Source: Scatomorpha stercorigallinarum (GTDB lineage: Bacteria; Bacillota; Clostridia; Oscillospirales; Oscillospiraceae). Taken from it: a DNA stretch of 64,000 bases. The stretch lies in assembly GCA_944387865.1 (NCBI GenBank), contig CALXGN010000012.1, forward strand, positions 4,890 to 68,889. The letters run 5' to 3'. The position numbers and the translations under genes were made by a program. This document shows, piece by piece, positions 15,826 through 26,875 of the stretch; the stretch's first letter is position 1, and each line of letters begins with the position of its first letter. Below the pieces are notes generated by a model. It worked only from the letters and a program-made list of their open reading frames with translations. It had not been told where the DNA came from and ran no database searches.

Positions 15826-16908
15826 TCATTGGCCGAGGCGGGCTTTGACCTCGTCGAAGAGGTTGTCCATCAGGCGCTGGGCGTCGTCGCTGAGGGCGCC
15901 GAAGCTCTCGCCGCGCGCGAGGGTGGCCTCGTCGGGGTAGGCGACGGTGCTGGCGGCCATCTCCGGGTCCATGTGCTCCTTGGCGGCGGAGACGGGGGTG
16001 CCGTAGCCGATGTAGTCCATGTTGCCGCCGCTGATCTCCGGGCTGGTGACGAAGTTGATGAAGAGCTCAGCTTCGTACTTGTTCTCGGCGCAGGTGGGGA
16101 TGCACATGGCGTCGATGAAGGTGTTGAAGGTCTCCTCCTCGGGCAGGTAGAAGGCGAGGTCGGGGTTCTCGCTCATCATCAGCATGCAGTCGCCGGCGTA
16201 GTAGGGGGCGATCCAGGCCTCCTCATTGTCCATCAGGTCGTAGATCTGATCCATGACGTACTGCTGGAGGACGGGCGTCTGCTCGGCGAGCAGGTCGGCG
16301 GCGGCCTGGAGCTCGTCGGGGTCCTCGGTGTTCAGGCTGTAGCCCAGGCGGGCCTCGGCGATGGCGAAGGCGTCGCGCGGGTTGGAGAACATCAGGATCT
16401 TGTCGGCGTACTTCTCGTTCCAGAGGAGGTCCCAGCCGCCGACGTCGGCCTCATCGACATACTTGGTGTTGTAGATGATGCCCACGGTGCCCCAGGTGTA
16501 GGGCACGGAGTACTCGTTGTTGGGGTCGTAGGGCTGGTTCTTGAACTGCTCGTCCACCAGCTCGTAGTTGGGGATGTTCTCAAAGTCCAGCGGCAGCAGC
16601 ATGTCCTCGTTTATCATGCGGGCGATCATGTAGTCGCTGGGGATGATGACGTCGTAGCTGACGCCGCCGTTCTTCAGGCGGGTGTAGAGGCTCTCGTTGT
16701 CCTCATAGGTGGTGTAGTTGACGTCGATGTCGGGATAGGCCTCCTCGAACAGCGCGACGACGTCGATGTAGTCGTCCGTGCCGTCGGCGATGTTGATGCC
16801 CCAGTTGTAGACGTTGAGCGTGACCTTGTCGCTCCCGCAGCCGGAGAAGAGGCAGAGCGTGAGCGCAAGGGCGAGCACAAGCGCGATGGAAACAGCTTTC
16901 TTTTTCAA
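15826..16908 (-). CDS. potD: Spermidine/putrescine ABC transporter, substrate-binding lipoprotein
   Basis: 360 residues with a lipoprotein signal: a basic start, a hydrophobic run and the lipobox LFSGC near residue 24, so it is membrane-anchored outside the cell. The mature part is a periplasmic-binding fold; LNVYNWGINIADGTDDYID, YDVIIPSDYMIARMI and PYTWGTVGIIYNT are typical of PotD/PotF. The start is TTG at 16908 behind an AGGGGAT ribosome site. It is the last gene of potABCD. Polyamine specificity is inferred from family and operon. Confidence 0.92.
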   Translation of the reverse strand: MKKKAVSIALVLALALTLCLFSGCGSDKVTLNVYNWGINIADGTDDYIDVVALFEEAYPDIDVNYTTYEDNESLYTRLKNGGVSYDVIIPSDYMIARMINEDMLLPLDFENIPNYELVDEQFKNQPYDPNNEYSVPYTWGTVGIIYNTKYVDEADVGGWDLLWNEKYADKILMFSNPRDAFAIAEARLGYSLNTEDPDELQAAADLLAEQTPVLQQYVMDQIYDLMDNEEAWIAPYYAGDCMLMMSENPDLAFYLPEEETFNTFIDAMCIPTCAENKYEAELFINFVTSPEISGGNMDYIGYGTPVSAAKEHMDPEMAASTVAYPDEATLARGESFGALSDDAQRLMDNLFDEVKARLGQ

Positions 16909-16922
16909 TTTCTTATCCCCTT

Positions 16923-17735
16923 TCAGACATTTATGCGCTTTTTCTGGCGGCTTTCGTCGCGTGCCTGGATGACGTTCATGCCGATCATCACCGCCAGGAT
17001 GAGGAAGAACATGAGCGTGAACATGGAGTAGAACATGGGCGGTATCTGCTTGCGCGTGTAGGTGTAGATCTCCACGGGCAGGGTGACGAACTTCGAGGAA
17101 TAGACGAAGTAGCTGATGACGAAGTCGTCCAGGCTCATGGTGAAGGCCATGATGGCGCCGGAGATGATGCCGGGCAGCAGCTGCGGCAGCAGCACCTTGA
17201 AAAAGCCCTGCAGGGGCGTGCAGCCCAGGTCCTGCGCGGCGTCCATCAGCGAGGCGTCCGTCTGCCGCAGCTTGGGCATGACGGAGAGTATCACATAGGG
17301 CAGGTTGAAAGTGACGTGCGCGATGAGCAGCGTGCCGAAGCCGAGGACGTTCTCCGTGCCGAGGATGCCGCGGCCGATGAACACGAAGAGCAGCGCCAGG
17401 CTGATGCCGGTGACGATCTCCGGGTTGACGAGGGGGATGTTCGTCAGCGTCATCACCAGCCGGCGGATGCGCCCGCGCATGGCGTGGATGCCCACGGCGG
17501 CGACCGTGCCCAGCAGCGTGGCCAGCGCGGCGCTGGCGAGGCCGAGGATGACGCTGTTGAGCAGCAGGCCCAGCGCGCCGCTGTCGGTGAAGAGGTCGAG
17601 GTAGTTGGAGAGCGTGAAGCCCTCGAATTCCGAGAGGTCCTTGCCGTCGTTGAAGGAGCCGACAAAGAGCACGATCATCGGCGCGTAGAGGAAGAGGTAG
17701 ACGAGGAAGGTCCAGACCTTGCCGAGGCGTTTCAT
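16923..17735 (-). CDS. potC: Spermidine/putrescine ABC transporter, permease
   Basis: 270 residues, six predicted membrane helices. The binding-protein-dependent permease EAA loop is DAAQDLGCTPLQGFFKVLLP, which contacts the ATPase. The ATG at 17735 overlaps the potB stop by four bases (ATGA); the frame is open further upstream, but that part is the shadow of potB. It pairs with PotB as a heterodimeric channel fed by PotD. Confidence 0.93.
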   Translation of the reverse strand: MKRLGKVWTFLVYLFLYAPMIVLFVGSFNDGKDLSEFEGFTLSNYLDLFTDSGALGLLLNSVILGLASAALATLLGTVAAVGIHAMRGRIRRLVMTLTNIPLVNPEIVTGISLALLFVFIGRGILGTENVLGFGTLLIAHVTFNLPYVILSVMPKLRQTDASLMDAAQDLGCTPLQGFFKVLLPQLLPGIISGAIMAFTMSLDDFVISYFVYSSKFVTLPVEIYTYTRKQIPPMFYSMFTLMFFLILAVMIGMNVIQARDESRQKKRINV

Positions 17736-18527
17736 ATCGTGGCCACCTCCTCGTCGTCCGTGAAGCGGTTCATGAGGCCGATGCTGATGAACACCAGGAC
17801 CATCAGTATGAGGCTCATGGCCGCGCCCAGGTTCTGGTTGAGGTTGCCTTTGAACTGGCGCTCGATGATGTCGCCGATCATGATGTCGCCGGTGCCGCCG
17901 AGCTTCTGGGAGATGTAGAAGGTGCTCACCGCGGGGACGAACACCATGGTGATGCCGGAGACGATGCCCGGCAGGCTGAGCGGCAGCACCACGCGGCGGA
18001 AGGTCTGCACATTGTCGCAGCCGAGGTCCTGCGCGGCCTCGATCAGCCGCGGGTCGAGCTTGGCTATCACGGTGTAGAGCGGCATTATCATGTAGGGCAG
18101 GTAGGTGTACACCATGCCCATGATGACGCTGCCCGCGTTGCGGATGAGCGGCGCGGGGCCGATGCCGAAGAGGCCGAGGAAGCTGTTGATGATGCCCGTG
18201 TCGCGCAGCAGGGCCACCCAGGCCAGCGTGCGCAGCAGGAAGCTCATGCACATCGGCAGCGTCACCAGCAGGTAGAGCACACGCTGCGTACGCTGCGTGG
18301 ACTGGGCGATGACATAGGCCACCGGGTAGCCCACCACCAGGCAGATGGCGCAGGCGGCCACGGCGTAGAGCACCGAGCGCAGCAGCACGGGCCAGTACTC
18401 CGCGGCGTAGGCGAGGTTGTCGAGCGTGAAGGCGCCGGAGTTGTCCGTGAAGGCGAAGTAGGCCACCATCGCCAGGGGGACGACAGTGAAGATGGCCATC
18501 CAGGCGATGTAGGGCCCGGCGAGGAAC

Positions 18528-18538
<11 letters not shown>
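17732..18538 (-). CDS. potB: Spermidine/putrescine ABC transporter, permease
   Basis: 268 residues, six predicted membrane helices, with the EAA loop EAAQDLGCDNVQTFRRVVLP. It begins inside the last 11 bases of potA and ends overlapping potC, so all four pot genes are translationally linked. The first helix (GPYIAWMAIFTVVPLAMVAY) is typical of PotB. Identity rests on sequence and order. Confidence 0.93.
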
Positions 18539-19685
<1,147 letters not shown>

Positions 19686-19747
19686 TATCCTCCCCCTCTT
19701 TGTTTTGGCCGCCATGGCCCGGGCCGGGCGCGGCGGCCTGGCGGCAT

Positions 19748-19827
19748 ATTTCCCGTATGGCTTCGTGAGCGCCGCTTGAAATACACAAAGTATTCCTGCG
19801 CGGCGCGCACTTTCCCATACGGAAAAT
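19748..19827 (-). promoter_or_regulatory. Three-tier hairpin in the pot leader
   Basis: Nested pairs are ATTTCCCGTATGG/CCATACGGAAAAT, GCGCCGC/GCGGCGC and AATAC/GTATT. On the transcribed strand a symmetrical purine loop GAAA/GAAG separates the first two. It lies about 60 bases before the potA start and has no T-run, so it is not a simple terminator. Confidence 0.6.
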
Positions 19828-19940
19828 CTGCTCGCCATTCCGCTCGCTACAGCCCGAGTCATAGCGGCCTTGAGTGTTCAGCGTTCTTTTTAGAACTCTT
19901 TTTTGATCTGTGCCCTGATGAAAACATCAAATATCGGGAA

Positions 19941-20011
19941 AGCCCCCTCTCAGACGGCACGGATGATTACGGCTCCTAACACATAATGACCCTGCCGCCT
20001 GAGAGGGGGCT
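19941..20011 (-). promoter_or_regulatory. Long stem-loop at the 5' end of the pot leader
   Basis: 18-base arms AGCCCCCTCTCAGACGGC and GCCGCCTGAGAGGGGGCT, with one mismatch, enclose about 35 bases that hold an inner ATTATG/CGTAAT stem on the RNA. It begins about 14 bases after the predicted transcription start. It may be a regulatory RNA element; I could not match it to a known riboswitch. Confidence 0.6.
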
Positions 20012-20031
20012 CTCTGACAGATTACACATGA

Positions 20032-20060
20032 ATAATACATATATCGGGCGGCTTTGTCAA
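20032..20060 (-). promoter_or_regulatory. Promoter of the pot operon
   Basis: Minus-strand TTGACA (20060-20055) and TATTAT (20037-20032), spacer 17. The predicted start near 20025 lies about 340 bases before potA. Confidence 0.85.
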
Positions 20061-21029
20061 TCAAAATTTCGCTCCGGGGAAATATTTGTCGGCAAAGTCC
20101 ACTTTTGACACCCTGAAGCTCCTGCCTTTGAGGTAATTTAACGCCCCGGCGTCGGTCTTGAAGTCAAAATCAACCCTGTAGGAGTACAGCAGCTGGCCGC
20201 TCTCGCCGGCGTCGCGATTGCGCCGCCCGTCGCCGTATTTCCCGTCGCCGAGCAGCGGCGTGCCGGCCGCGGCCATCTGCGCCCTTATCTGGTGCGTCCT
20301 GCCGGTGCCGAGGCGGCACTCCACGAGCGAGAGGCCGCTGCGGCTTGCGAGCGTTTTATAGTACGTGACCGCCGTGCGCGCGCCCGGCTCGGGCTTTGAG
20401 CGGACGTAGACGCGGTTCTTCGCCGCGTCCTTGAAGAGGAAGCCCTCTAACTTGCCCTCGGGCGGCTTGGGCCGGCCGGAGACGACGCAGAGATAGTATT
20501 TTTCGATTTCACGCGCGGCTATCTTCTCGTTCATGACGCGCAGGGCCTCCGCGTTCTTGGCGGCGATGACGATGCCGCCGGTGTTGCGGTCGATGCGGTT
20601 GCAGAGCGCGGGGGCGAAGGAATTCTCCTCCCGCGGCCGCCACTCGCCCTTCTGGTAGAGATAGGCCTGGATGTGGGCGATGAGGGTGTTGTAGTCCCAG
20701 GCCCCGGCGCTGTGGCAGAGCACGCCCGGCTTTTTGTCCGCCAGCAGGATGTTCTCGTCCTCATAGACGATGTCCAGCTTCGGCGTGCCCACGCGCAGGT
20801 AGCTGTTCTCCTCGCGCGGTTTTTCAAAAAACTCGTCGTTGATGTAGAGGCTGAGCACGTCGCCCTCGGCCAGGCGCGTGTCCCGCCTGGCGCCTTTGCC
20901 GTTGAGCTTGATGCGCTTGAGGCGGATGTATTTTTGCAGCAGCGATTCGGGCAGCAGCGGCACGGCCTTGCCCACAAAGCGGTCAAGGCGCTGCCCGGCG
21001 TCATTCTTCTGTACGGTGAGTTCTTTCAT
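20061..21029 (-). CDS. RluA-family RNA pseudouridine synthase
   Basis: 322 residues. An S4 RNA-binding domain fills the first 75 residues (DRFVGKAVPLLPES ... KYIRLKRIKLNGK). The RluA catalytic domain has NRIDRNTGGIV, whose Asp is the nucleophile, and LGTGRTHQIRAQMA. Such enzymes isomerise uridines in 23S rRNA or tRNA; the exact site cannot be told. The ATG at 21029 has no clear ribosome site, and the promoter -10 box ends only ten bases before it, so the mRNA may be leaderless. Confidence 0.92.
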   Translation of the reverse strand: MKELTVQKNDAGQRLDRFVGKAVPLLPESLLQKYIRLKRIKLNGKGARRDTRLAEGDVLSLYINDEFFEKPREENSYLRVGTPKLDIVYEDENILLADKKPGVLCHSAGAWDYNTLIAHIQAYLYQKGEWRPREENSFAPALCNRIDRNTGGIVIAAKNAEALRVMNEKIAAREIEKYYLCVVSGRPKPPEGKLEGFLFKDAAKNRVYVRSKPEPGARTAVTYYKTLASRSGLSLVECRLGTGRTHQIRAQMAAAGTPLLGDGKYGDGRRNRDAGESGQLLYSYRVDFDFKTDAGALNYLKGRSFRVSKVDFADKYFPGAKF

Positions 21030-21038
21030 AACAAGCTG

Positions 21039-21067
21039 ATTATCACCCAAACGGCCCGCTTTGTCAA
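21039..21067 (-). promoter_or_regulatory. Promoter of the pseudouridine synthase gene
   Basis: Minus-strand TTGACA (21067-21062) and GATAAT (21044-21039), spacer 17. The expected transcription start falls at about 21031-21033, two to four bases before the ATG. Confidence 0.75.
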
Positions 21068-21075
21068 CGGCAAAA

Positions 21076-21101
21076 CCGCGGGACGCTGATGCGTCCCGCG
21101 G
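21076..21101 (-). terminator. Terminator of the SLH-domain gene
   Basis: CCGCGGGACGC and GCGTCCCGCGG around TGAT, followed on the minus strand by TTTTGCC. It sits between the SLH gene and the promoter of the next gene. Confidence 0.75.
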
Positions 21102-21118
21102 CGGGATAGTGAGCGCGC

Positions 21119-22039
21119 TCAGGTACGCGAGTCGCGCACCTGGATGGCGGCGGCGAGCATCTCGGCGGCGTCCGCGCGCGTGAGTTCGGCGGAGTAGAGC
21201 GCGCCGACGTGGATGCCGCAGGCGCTGGTGTTGGCCACGGCCTGGGCCGCCCACTCGGGCGCGCCCTCGGCCATCGCCGACTCGGCGTCGGAGAGATCCA
21301 GCGCGGAGTCGAGCATCACGGCGGCCTCCGCGCGGCTGATGGGCTCGTTGGGCTCAAAGGCCGCGCCGCCCTCGGCGGAGTAGCCGCTGATGACGCCGTC
21401 CATCAGCGCGGTGGCCACATAGGGCTTTTGCCAGAGGGGGATGTCGAGGTCGTCCGTGAAGCCGGTGGAGGCCACGCCGTTGAGCAGCTTCGTTCCGCAC
21501 AGCTCCATGCACATGCTGAGGAACTCGCCGCGCGTGACGCCGCGTCCGGGCGCGAACACCCACTGGCTGCCCAGCTTTTCGCCGGTGAAGATGCCCTCCT
21601 CGGCCAGCAGCGTGGCGGCGTAGCCCGCGCCGTCGCCGGCCATGTCGCTGTAGGTGGTCTGGGTCTTCTGCTTGGAGATGCGGATGATCACCGTGGCCTC
21701 CTGCGAGGCGTTGCCCTCGCTGTCGGTGGCCTTGTAGCCGAAGTAGTCGCGGCCGCGGCGGTCCTTGTCCGGGGTGTAGACGAAGCGGCCGTCCTTCGTC
21801 AGCTCCACCGTGCCCTTGCCCGGCTCGGTGGTGATCTCAAAGGTCAGCGCGTCGCCCTCCGGATCCACGGCGGAGAGCCGCCCGCCGACGGAGACGTTGC
21901 GGTAGGTGTTCAGCTCCAGGTTCTCGGCCACCGGCGCGCCGGCGGCGGCCCCGGCGCCCTCGGCCAGGGCGGGGACGGCGGAGAAGAGCAGCGCGGCGCA
22001 GAGGACGGCGCAGAGCAGGGATATTTTATGTTTTCTCAT
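21119..22039 (-). CDS. Secreted S-layer-homology protein with cadherin-like repeat
   Basis: 306 residues. An N-terminal signal peptide (about 1-26, ending AVPALAEG) is followed by a domain with AVDPEGDALTFEI and TDSEGNASQEATVIIRI, typical of bacterial cadherin-like or Ig-like repeats. At least two SLH-type segments follow (FAPGRGVTRGEFLSM and FEPNEPISRAEAAVML). SLH domains bind pyruvylated wall polymers, so it is probably surface attached. It is a single gene with an AGGAGG ribosome site. A partner or ligand cannot be inferred. Confidence 0.82.
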   Translation of the reverse strand: MRKHKISLLCAVLCAALLFSAVPALAEGAGAAAGAPVAENLELNTYRNVSVGGRLSAVDPEGDALTFEITTEPGKGTVELTKDGRFVYTPDKDRRGRDYFGYKATDSEGNASQEATVIIRISKQKTQTTYSDMAGDGAGYAATLLAEEGIFTGEKLGSQWVFAPGRGVTRGEFLSMCMELCGTKLLNGVASTGFTDDLDIPLWQKPYVATALMDGVISGYSAEGGAAFEPNEPISRAEAAVMLDSALDLSDAESAMAEGAPEWAAQAVANTSACGIHVGALYSAELTRADAAEMLAAAIQVRDSRT

Positions 22040-22105
22040 TTTTTATTCCTCCTGCGGTAAGATGTGCCCATAGTGTGCGCGGGAGGAAATGCGATTATGC
22101 GCCGC

Positions 22106-22303
22106 TCACGCCTCGTCCCAGAACAATTCGTCGAGCGTTTTGCCCAGCGCGCGGCAGATGGCCAGGCAGAGGCGGATGGTCGGGTTGTAGTCGCCCTTTT
22201 CGATGGCGTTTATCGTCTGACGCGTGACGCCGACGGCGTCCGCCAGCTGCTGCTGTGACATGTCCAGCGCCGCGCGGGCCGATTTCATGCGCAGGTTCTT
22301 CAC
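22106..22303 (-). CDS. XRE-family helix-turn-helix regulator
   Basis: 65 residues, almost entirely one Cro/C1-type HTH: MSQQQLADAVGVTRQTINAIEKG is helix 2-turn-helix 3. It resembles the YozG/YgzD small regulators that are often paired with a membrane protein. The GTG start overlaps the stop of the membrane-protein gene by four bases. It probably controls its own two-gene operon; a dyad sits at the promoter. Confidence 0.88.
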   Translation of the reverse strand: MKNLRMKSARAALDMSQQQLADAVGVTRQTINAIEKGDYNPTIRLCLAICRALGKTLDELFWDEA

Positions 22304-22749
22304 TCGTCACCGCCCCTTTTCGCGCGGCGGCCCTGGATGAAGGACACGATGAACACGAATATGAACACGCAGCCCAGCGCGAGGTTGGCGCCGCCTATCT
22401 GGAGGACGCCGTCCTCCACCAGCCGGCCCTCCGCCGCGTCCGCCGCGGCGAGGCCCAGGTTGAGCAGCCCCAGCAGGGCCATCGTCACGTACTGCCCCAG
22501 GCGGCTGGCCCTCGTCCACCAGTAGGCCTCGCCGAGGATGCTTATCCAGCCGAAGGGCACGAGCGACACCGTTATCGCTATCGCGCAGCCGGCGAAGGGG
22601 ACGCACCAGTCCCAGATGCCGTCCGTCACCGAATACGCGAGCAGCGCCACCAGCAGCGTCGCGTACCCCCACTTGAAGGCCCGGCCGCGCACGGCGGTCT
22701 GGCGCTCGTCATATTTTTGCTCGCTGGTCCTGAATTTGTCGGCCATCAT
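22300..22749 (-). CDS. Four-helix membrane protein paired with an XRE regulator
   Basis: 149 residues with four predicted membrane helices after a charged start (SEQKYDERQTAVRGRAFKWGY). I recognise the gene arrangement, a membrane protein followed by a short XRE regulator, which is common in Clostridia, but no function is known to me. The ribosome site GGAGGCGGC is one arm of a 12-base inverted repeat shared with the promoter spacer. Confidence 0.7.
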   Translation of the reverse strand: MMADKFRTSEQKYDERQTAVRGRAFKWGYATLLVALLAYSVTDGIWDWCVPFAGCAIAITVSLVPFGWISILGEAYWWTRASRLGQYVTMALLGLLNLGLAAADAAEGRLVEDGVLQIGGANLALGCVFIFVFIVSFIQGRRAKRGGDE

Positions 22750-22823
22750 TGCCGCCTCCTTTTCGTATTGTGGCTACAGCTTAGCATGGAGGCGGCAATA
22801 TGTCAAGTATAATTTACATTATA
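22748..22823 (-). promoter_or_regulatory. Promoter and candidate operators of the XRE/membrane-protein operon
   Basis: Minus-strand TTGACA (22806-22801) and TAAGCT (22783-22778), spacer 17. Arms ATTGCCGCCTCC (22748-22759) and GGAGGCGGCAAT (22788-22799) flank the start region, one covering the ribosome site and the other the promoter spacer. A separate palindrome TATAAT-TTAC-ATTATA lies at 22808-22823, overlapping the -35 edge. Confidence 0.6.
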
Positions 22824-22850
22824 TCGTGTAAAATTTGCGTAATGGCGGAT

Positions 22851-22882
22851 AAAAAAGGCGCCCCGCCATTTGGCGGGGCGCC
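22851..22882 (-). terminator. Terminator of groESL
   Basis: GGCGCCCCGCCA and TGGCGGGGCGCC form a perfect 12-bp stem; the minus strand then reads TTTTTT (22856-22851). Confidence 0.93.
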
Positions 22883-22914
22883 CGGTGCGTTTTATCCGGC
22901 TCTCTTGCCCGGCA

Positions 22915-24540
<1,626 letters not shown>

Positions 24541-24574
24541 AATCGTTACTTCCTCCTAAAAATATAAACGCGAA

Positions 24575-24859
24575 TTACTCCACGACGGCGAGGATGTCGC
24601 TCTGCCTGACGATGGTGAGCTCCTCCTCATCGACCTTGACCTTGGTGCCGCTGTACTTGCCCACGAGCACGGTCTCGCCCTTGTTCACGGTCATCACGAC
24701 CTCGTTGCCGTCAACGACGCCGCCGGGACCGACCTCGACCACCTCGTAGAGCTCCGGCTTCTCCTGGGCGCTCGCCGCCAGGATGATGCCGCTCTTCGTC
24801 TTCTCCTCAGCTTCCTTCTGCTTGAGGACGACACGGTCAGCCAAAGGCTTCAGTTTCAT
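24575..24859 (-). CDS. groES: Co-chaperonin GroES (10 kDa)
   Basis: 94 residues, the normal length. KPLADRVVLKQKEAEEKTKSG includes the mobile loop region that contacts GroEL, and LVGKYSGTKVKVDEEEL is the conserved core. It is first in the groESL operon, with an AGGAGG ribosome site, downstream of a CIRCE operator. Confidence 0.99.
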   Translation of the reverse strand: MKLKPLADRVVLKQKEAEEKTKSGIILAASAQEKPELYEVVEVGPGGVVDGNEVVMTVNKGETVLVGKYSGTKVKVDEEELTIVRQSDILAVVE

Positions 24860-24899
24860 ATTTATTCCTCCTAAAGTATTAATTAACGCTTTTAGCGGG

Positions 24900-24926
24900 T
24901 TAGCACTCTTTAGCCCTGAGTGCTAA
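24900..24926 (-). promoter_or_regulatory. CIRCE operator (HrcA binding site)
   Basis: Exact TTAGCACTC-N9-GAGTGCTAA. In Firmicutes HrcA binds this element and represses groESL until heat shock. It overlaps the predicted transcription start. Confidence 0.97.
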
Positions 24927-24936
24927 CCCGCTTAAT

Positions 24937-24964
24937 AACATAGCACAAATATAGAAAATGTCAA
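24937..24964 (-). promoter_or_regulatory. Promoter of groESL
   Basis: Minus-strand TTGACA (24964-24959) and TATGTT (24942-24937), spacer 16, just upstream of CIRCE. Confidence 0.8.
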
Positions 24965-25067
24965 GACCCGCCCGGGGAAAAGATATCAATTTTTTGTGAA
25001 CAATCTCGACAGAGTTTTGAACAAAAATTCGTGAATTTTGTGACTTGACACAGAAGGGCGGCGCTTT

Positions 25068-25424
25068 TCAGAGCTCGGAGAGGATCTCCTGCCGTTTCCG
25101 GGCGTATTCCTCCTCCGTTATCAGGCCCTGTGCGCGCAGCCCCTCCAGCTCGCGCAGGCGCTCCGCCGCGCCGGCCGGGGCGGCGGGGGCGTCCTCGGCG
25201 CCCTCTTCCTCGATGCGTATCTCCGGGCCGACGTATTTTTTACCAAAGGCGTTGTAGGCGTTGAAGGCGGTGATGGCCACGGCGAACAGCGTCCACAGCA
25301 CGCCGAAGGCGCCGGCGTTGGGGATGGCGAAAAAGATGCCGATGAGCACGAACACGCCGCCCATCACGGTGCCGAGGATGCCGGTGGCGCGGCTGGGGCG
25401 GTAAGTGACCCGGCGGCGGCGCAT
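25068..25424 (-). CDS. Two-helix membrane protein with C-terminal SHOCT domain
   Basis: 118 residues. Two membrane helices (about 15-33 and 40-58) follow a basic start. After an acidic and alanine/proline-rich linker comes a SHOCT motif, RLRELEGLRAQGLITEEEY. SHOCT is a short helical module found at protein ends, thought to mediate oligomerisation. The ATG shares its A with the deoC stop, so the two are translationally coupled, but no functional link to deoxyribose metabolism is known. Confidence 0.75.
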   Translation of the reverse strand: MRRRRVTYRPSRATGILGTVMGGVFVLIGIFFAIPNAGAFGVLWTLFAVAITAFNAYNAFGKKYVGPEIRIEEEGAEDAPAAPAGAAERLRELEGLRAQGLITEEEYARKRQEILSEL

Positions 25425-26107
25425 CAGTAGTTCTCCTCGGGCGCGCCGGGCGCGTTCTCAAGCTCCATGGCGAGCTTGACGATGCGGCTGGTGCCCAGGC
25501 GGTCGGCGCCCAGGTTTATGAAGTCCTCGGCGTCGGCGAGCGTCTTGATGCCGCCGGCGGCCTTGACCTTCACGTGCTCCGCGCAGCAGCTGCGCAGCAG
25601 CTTGACGTCCTCGCGCGTGGCCCCGCCGGTGGAAAAGCCGGTGGAGGTCTTGATGTAGTCCGCGCCGGAGTCGGAGACGATGCGGCAGAGCGTGCGCTTT
25701 TCCTCCTCCGTGAGGAGGCAGCACTCGATGATGACCTTCAGCACATGGCCCTCGCAGGCGGCGCGCACGGCGGCGATGTCGTCCGCCACGTCGCCCCAGC
25801 AGCCGTCCTTGACCATGGCCAGGTTGATGACCATGTCGATCTCGTCCGCGCCGTTCTTCACGGCGTCGGCCGCCTCGAAGGCCTTGGCGGCGGTGGTCAT
25901 GTAGCCGTTGGGGAAGCCGATGACGGTGCAGACCTTCATGCGCGCGCCGACATAGGCCCGCGCGCCCTTGACGTGGCAGGGGGGGATGCACACGCTGGCA
26001 CAGTTGTACTTGATGGCCTGGTCGCAGAGGGCGCGGATCTCGGCGCTGCCGGCGTCCACGCGCAGCAGGGTGTGGTCGCAGCGGGAGAGAATATCTTTGA
26101 GCTCCAT
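25424..26107 (-). CDS. deoC: Deoxyribose-phosphate aldolase
   Basis: A class I aldolase that splits 2-deoxyribose 5-phosphate into acetaldehyde and glyceraldehyde 3-phosphate in deoxynucleoside catabolism. It is 227 residues, the usual size. The Schiff-base lysine is in ADYIKTSTGFSTGG, and KVKAAGGIKT carries the second active-site lysine; DHTLLR is near the start. The GGAG ribosome site is clear. Other deo genes are absent nearby. Confidence 0.97.
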   Translation of the reverse strand: MELKDILSRCDHTLLRVDAGSAEIRALCDQAIKYNCASVCIPPCHVKGARAYVGARMKVCTVIGFPNGYMTTAAKAFEAADAVKNGADEIDMVINLAMVKDGCWGDVADDIAAVRAACEGHVLKVIIECCLLTEEEKRTLCRIVSDSGADYIKTSTGFSTGGATREDVKLLRSCCAEHVKVKAAGGIKTLADAEDFINLGADRLGTSRIVKLAMELENAPGAPEENY

Positions 26108-26233
26108 GTCTTTTCTCCTTTTTGTGAGGTGGTGAAAGCATTATACTACGCCGGAGGAGAATATACAAGCGCGGCGGGGAATAAGCTCTTAGCGCGGCCC
26201 CAAGCGGGCGACTAACGATACGGAGGCTTGTAA

Positions 26234-26872
26234 ATGGACGAGGCTTTATGCAGGAACACGGTGGAGCTGTGCGGCGCGCTGGCCGCCGCGCCGCGCTTTT
26301 CGCACCTCAGCAGGGGCGAGCGCTTTTTCATCTTCCCGGTGGAGACGCGGCGGCTCTCCGGGGCGGTGGACACGATAAACGTCGTCGCGCGGGAGGCGCT
26401 GCTCGCCGCGCTGAGGATAGAGGAGGCCGAGCGCCTCTGCGTACAGGGCGAGCTGCGCTCGTTCAACAACCGCCGGGAGGAGGGGCCGAAGCTGGTGATA
26501 ACCGTCTTTGCCCGCGCGCTCTCGCTCGCCGGCGGCGGGGAGGACGTGAACGCCATCACGCTGCGGGGCGCGCTCTGCAAGCCGCCGGTGCTGCGCGTGA
26601 CGCCCATGGGGCGCGACATTTGCGACCTGATGCTGGCCGTCAACCGCCGCTGCGGGCGCTCGGACTATCTGCCGTGCATCTGCTGGGGCGCGAGGGCGCG
26701 CACGGCCGCGCTGTTCGACGTGGGCGACGGCGTGGAGCTCACCGGCAGGGTGCAGAGCCGGCAGTACATAAAGCTGATCGACGGCGAGCCGGTGGAAAAG
26801 ACGGCCTATGAGGTCTCCGCGTCGGAGATCCGCCTTGCCTCCGCCGCGCGCAGCGCCGTGGGAGCGCTCTGA
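26234..26872 (+). CDS. Single-stranded-DNA-binding-like protein with tandem OB folds
   Basis: 212 residues. The second half (about 105-200) has the SSB-like order NAITLRGALCKPPVLR ... GRDICDLMLAVNRRCGRSDYLPCICWG ... GDGVELTGRVQSRQY. The first half looks like a second, more diverged OB fold starting at NTVELCGALAAAPRF. This is not the major Ssb, since the acidic C-terminal tail that binds partner proteins is missing. Similar two-OB proteins occur in Clostridia with no fixed role known to me. It has a GGAGG ribosome site and is convergent with ansA. Confidence 0.75.
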   Translation: MDEALCRNTVELCGALAAAPRFSHLSRGERFFIFPVETRRLSGAVDTINVVAREALLAALRIEEAERLCVQGELRSFNNRREEGPKLVITVFARALSLAGGGEDVNAITLRGALCKPPVLRVTPMGRDICDLMLAVNRRCGRSDYLPCICWGARARTAALFDVGDGVELTGRVQSRQYIKLIDGEPVEKTAYEVSASEIRLASAARSAVGAL

Positions 26873-26875
26873 GCG

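Noticed and set aside
19686..19862. Longer N-terminus for PotA
   Set aside because: The strong GGGGAGG ribosome site at ATG 19685 and the structured leader make translation from the far upstream start unlikely.
19941..20011. The pot leader stem read as an intrinsic terminator
   Set aside because: No run of T follows the stem on either strand, and it lies directly behind a promoter.
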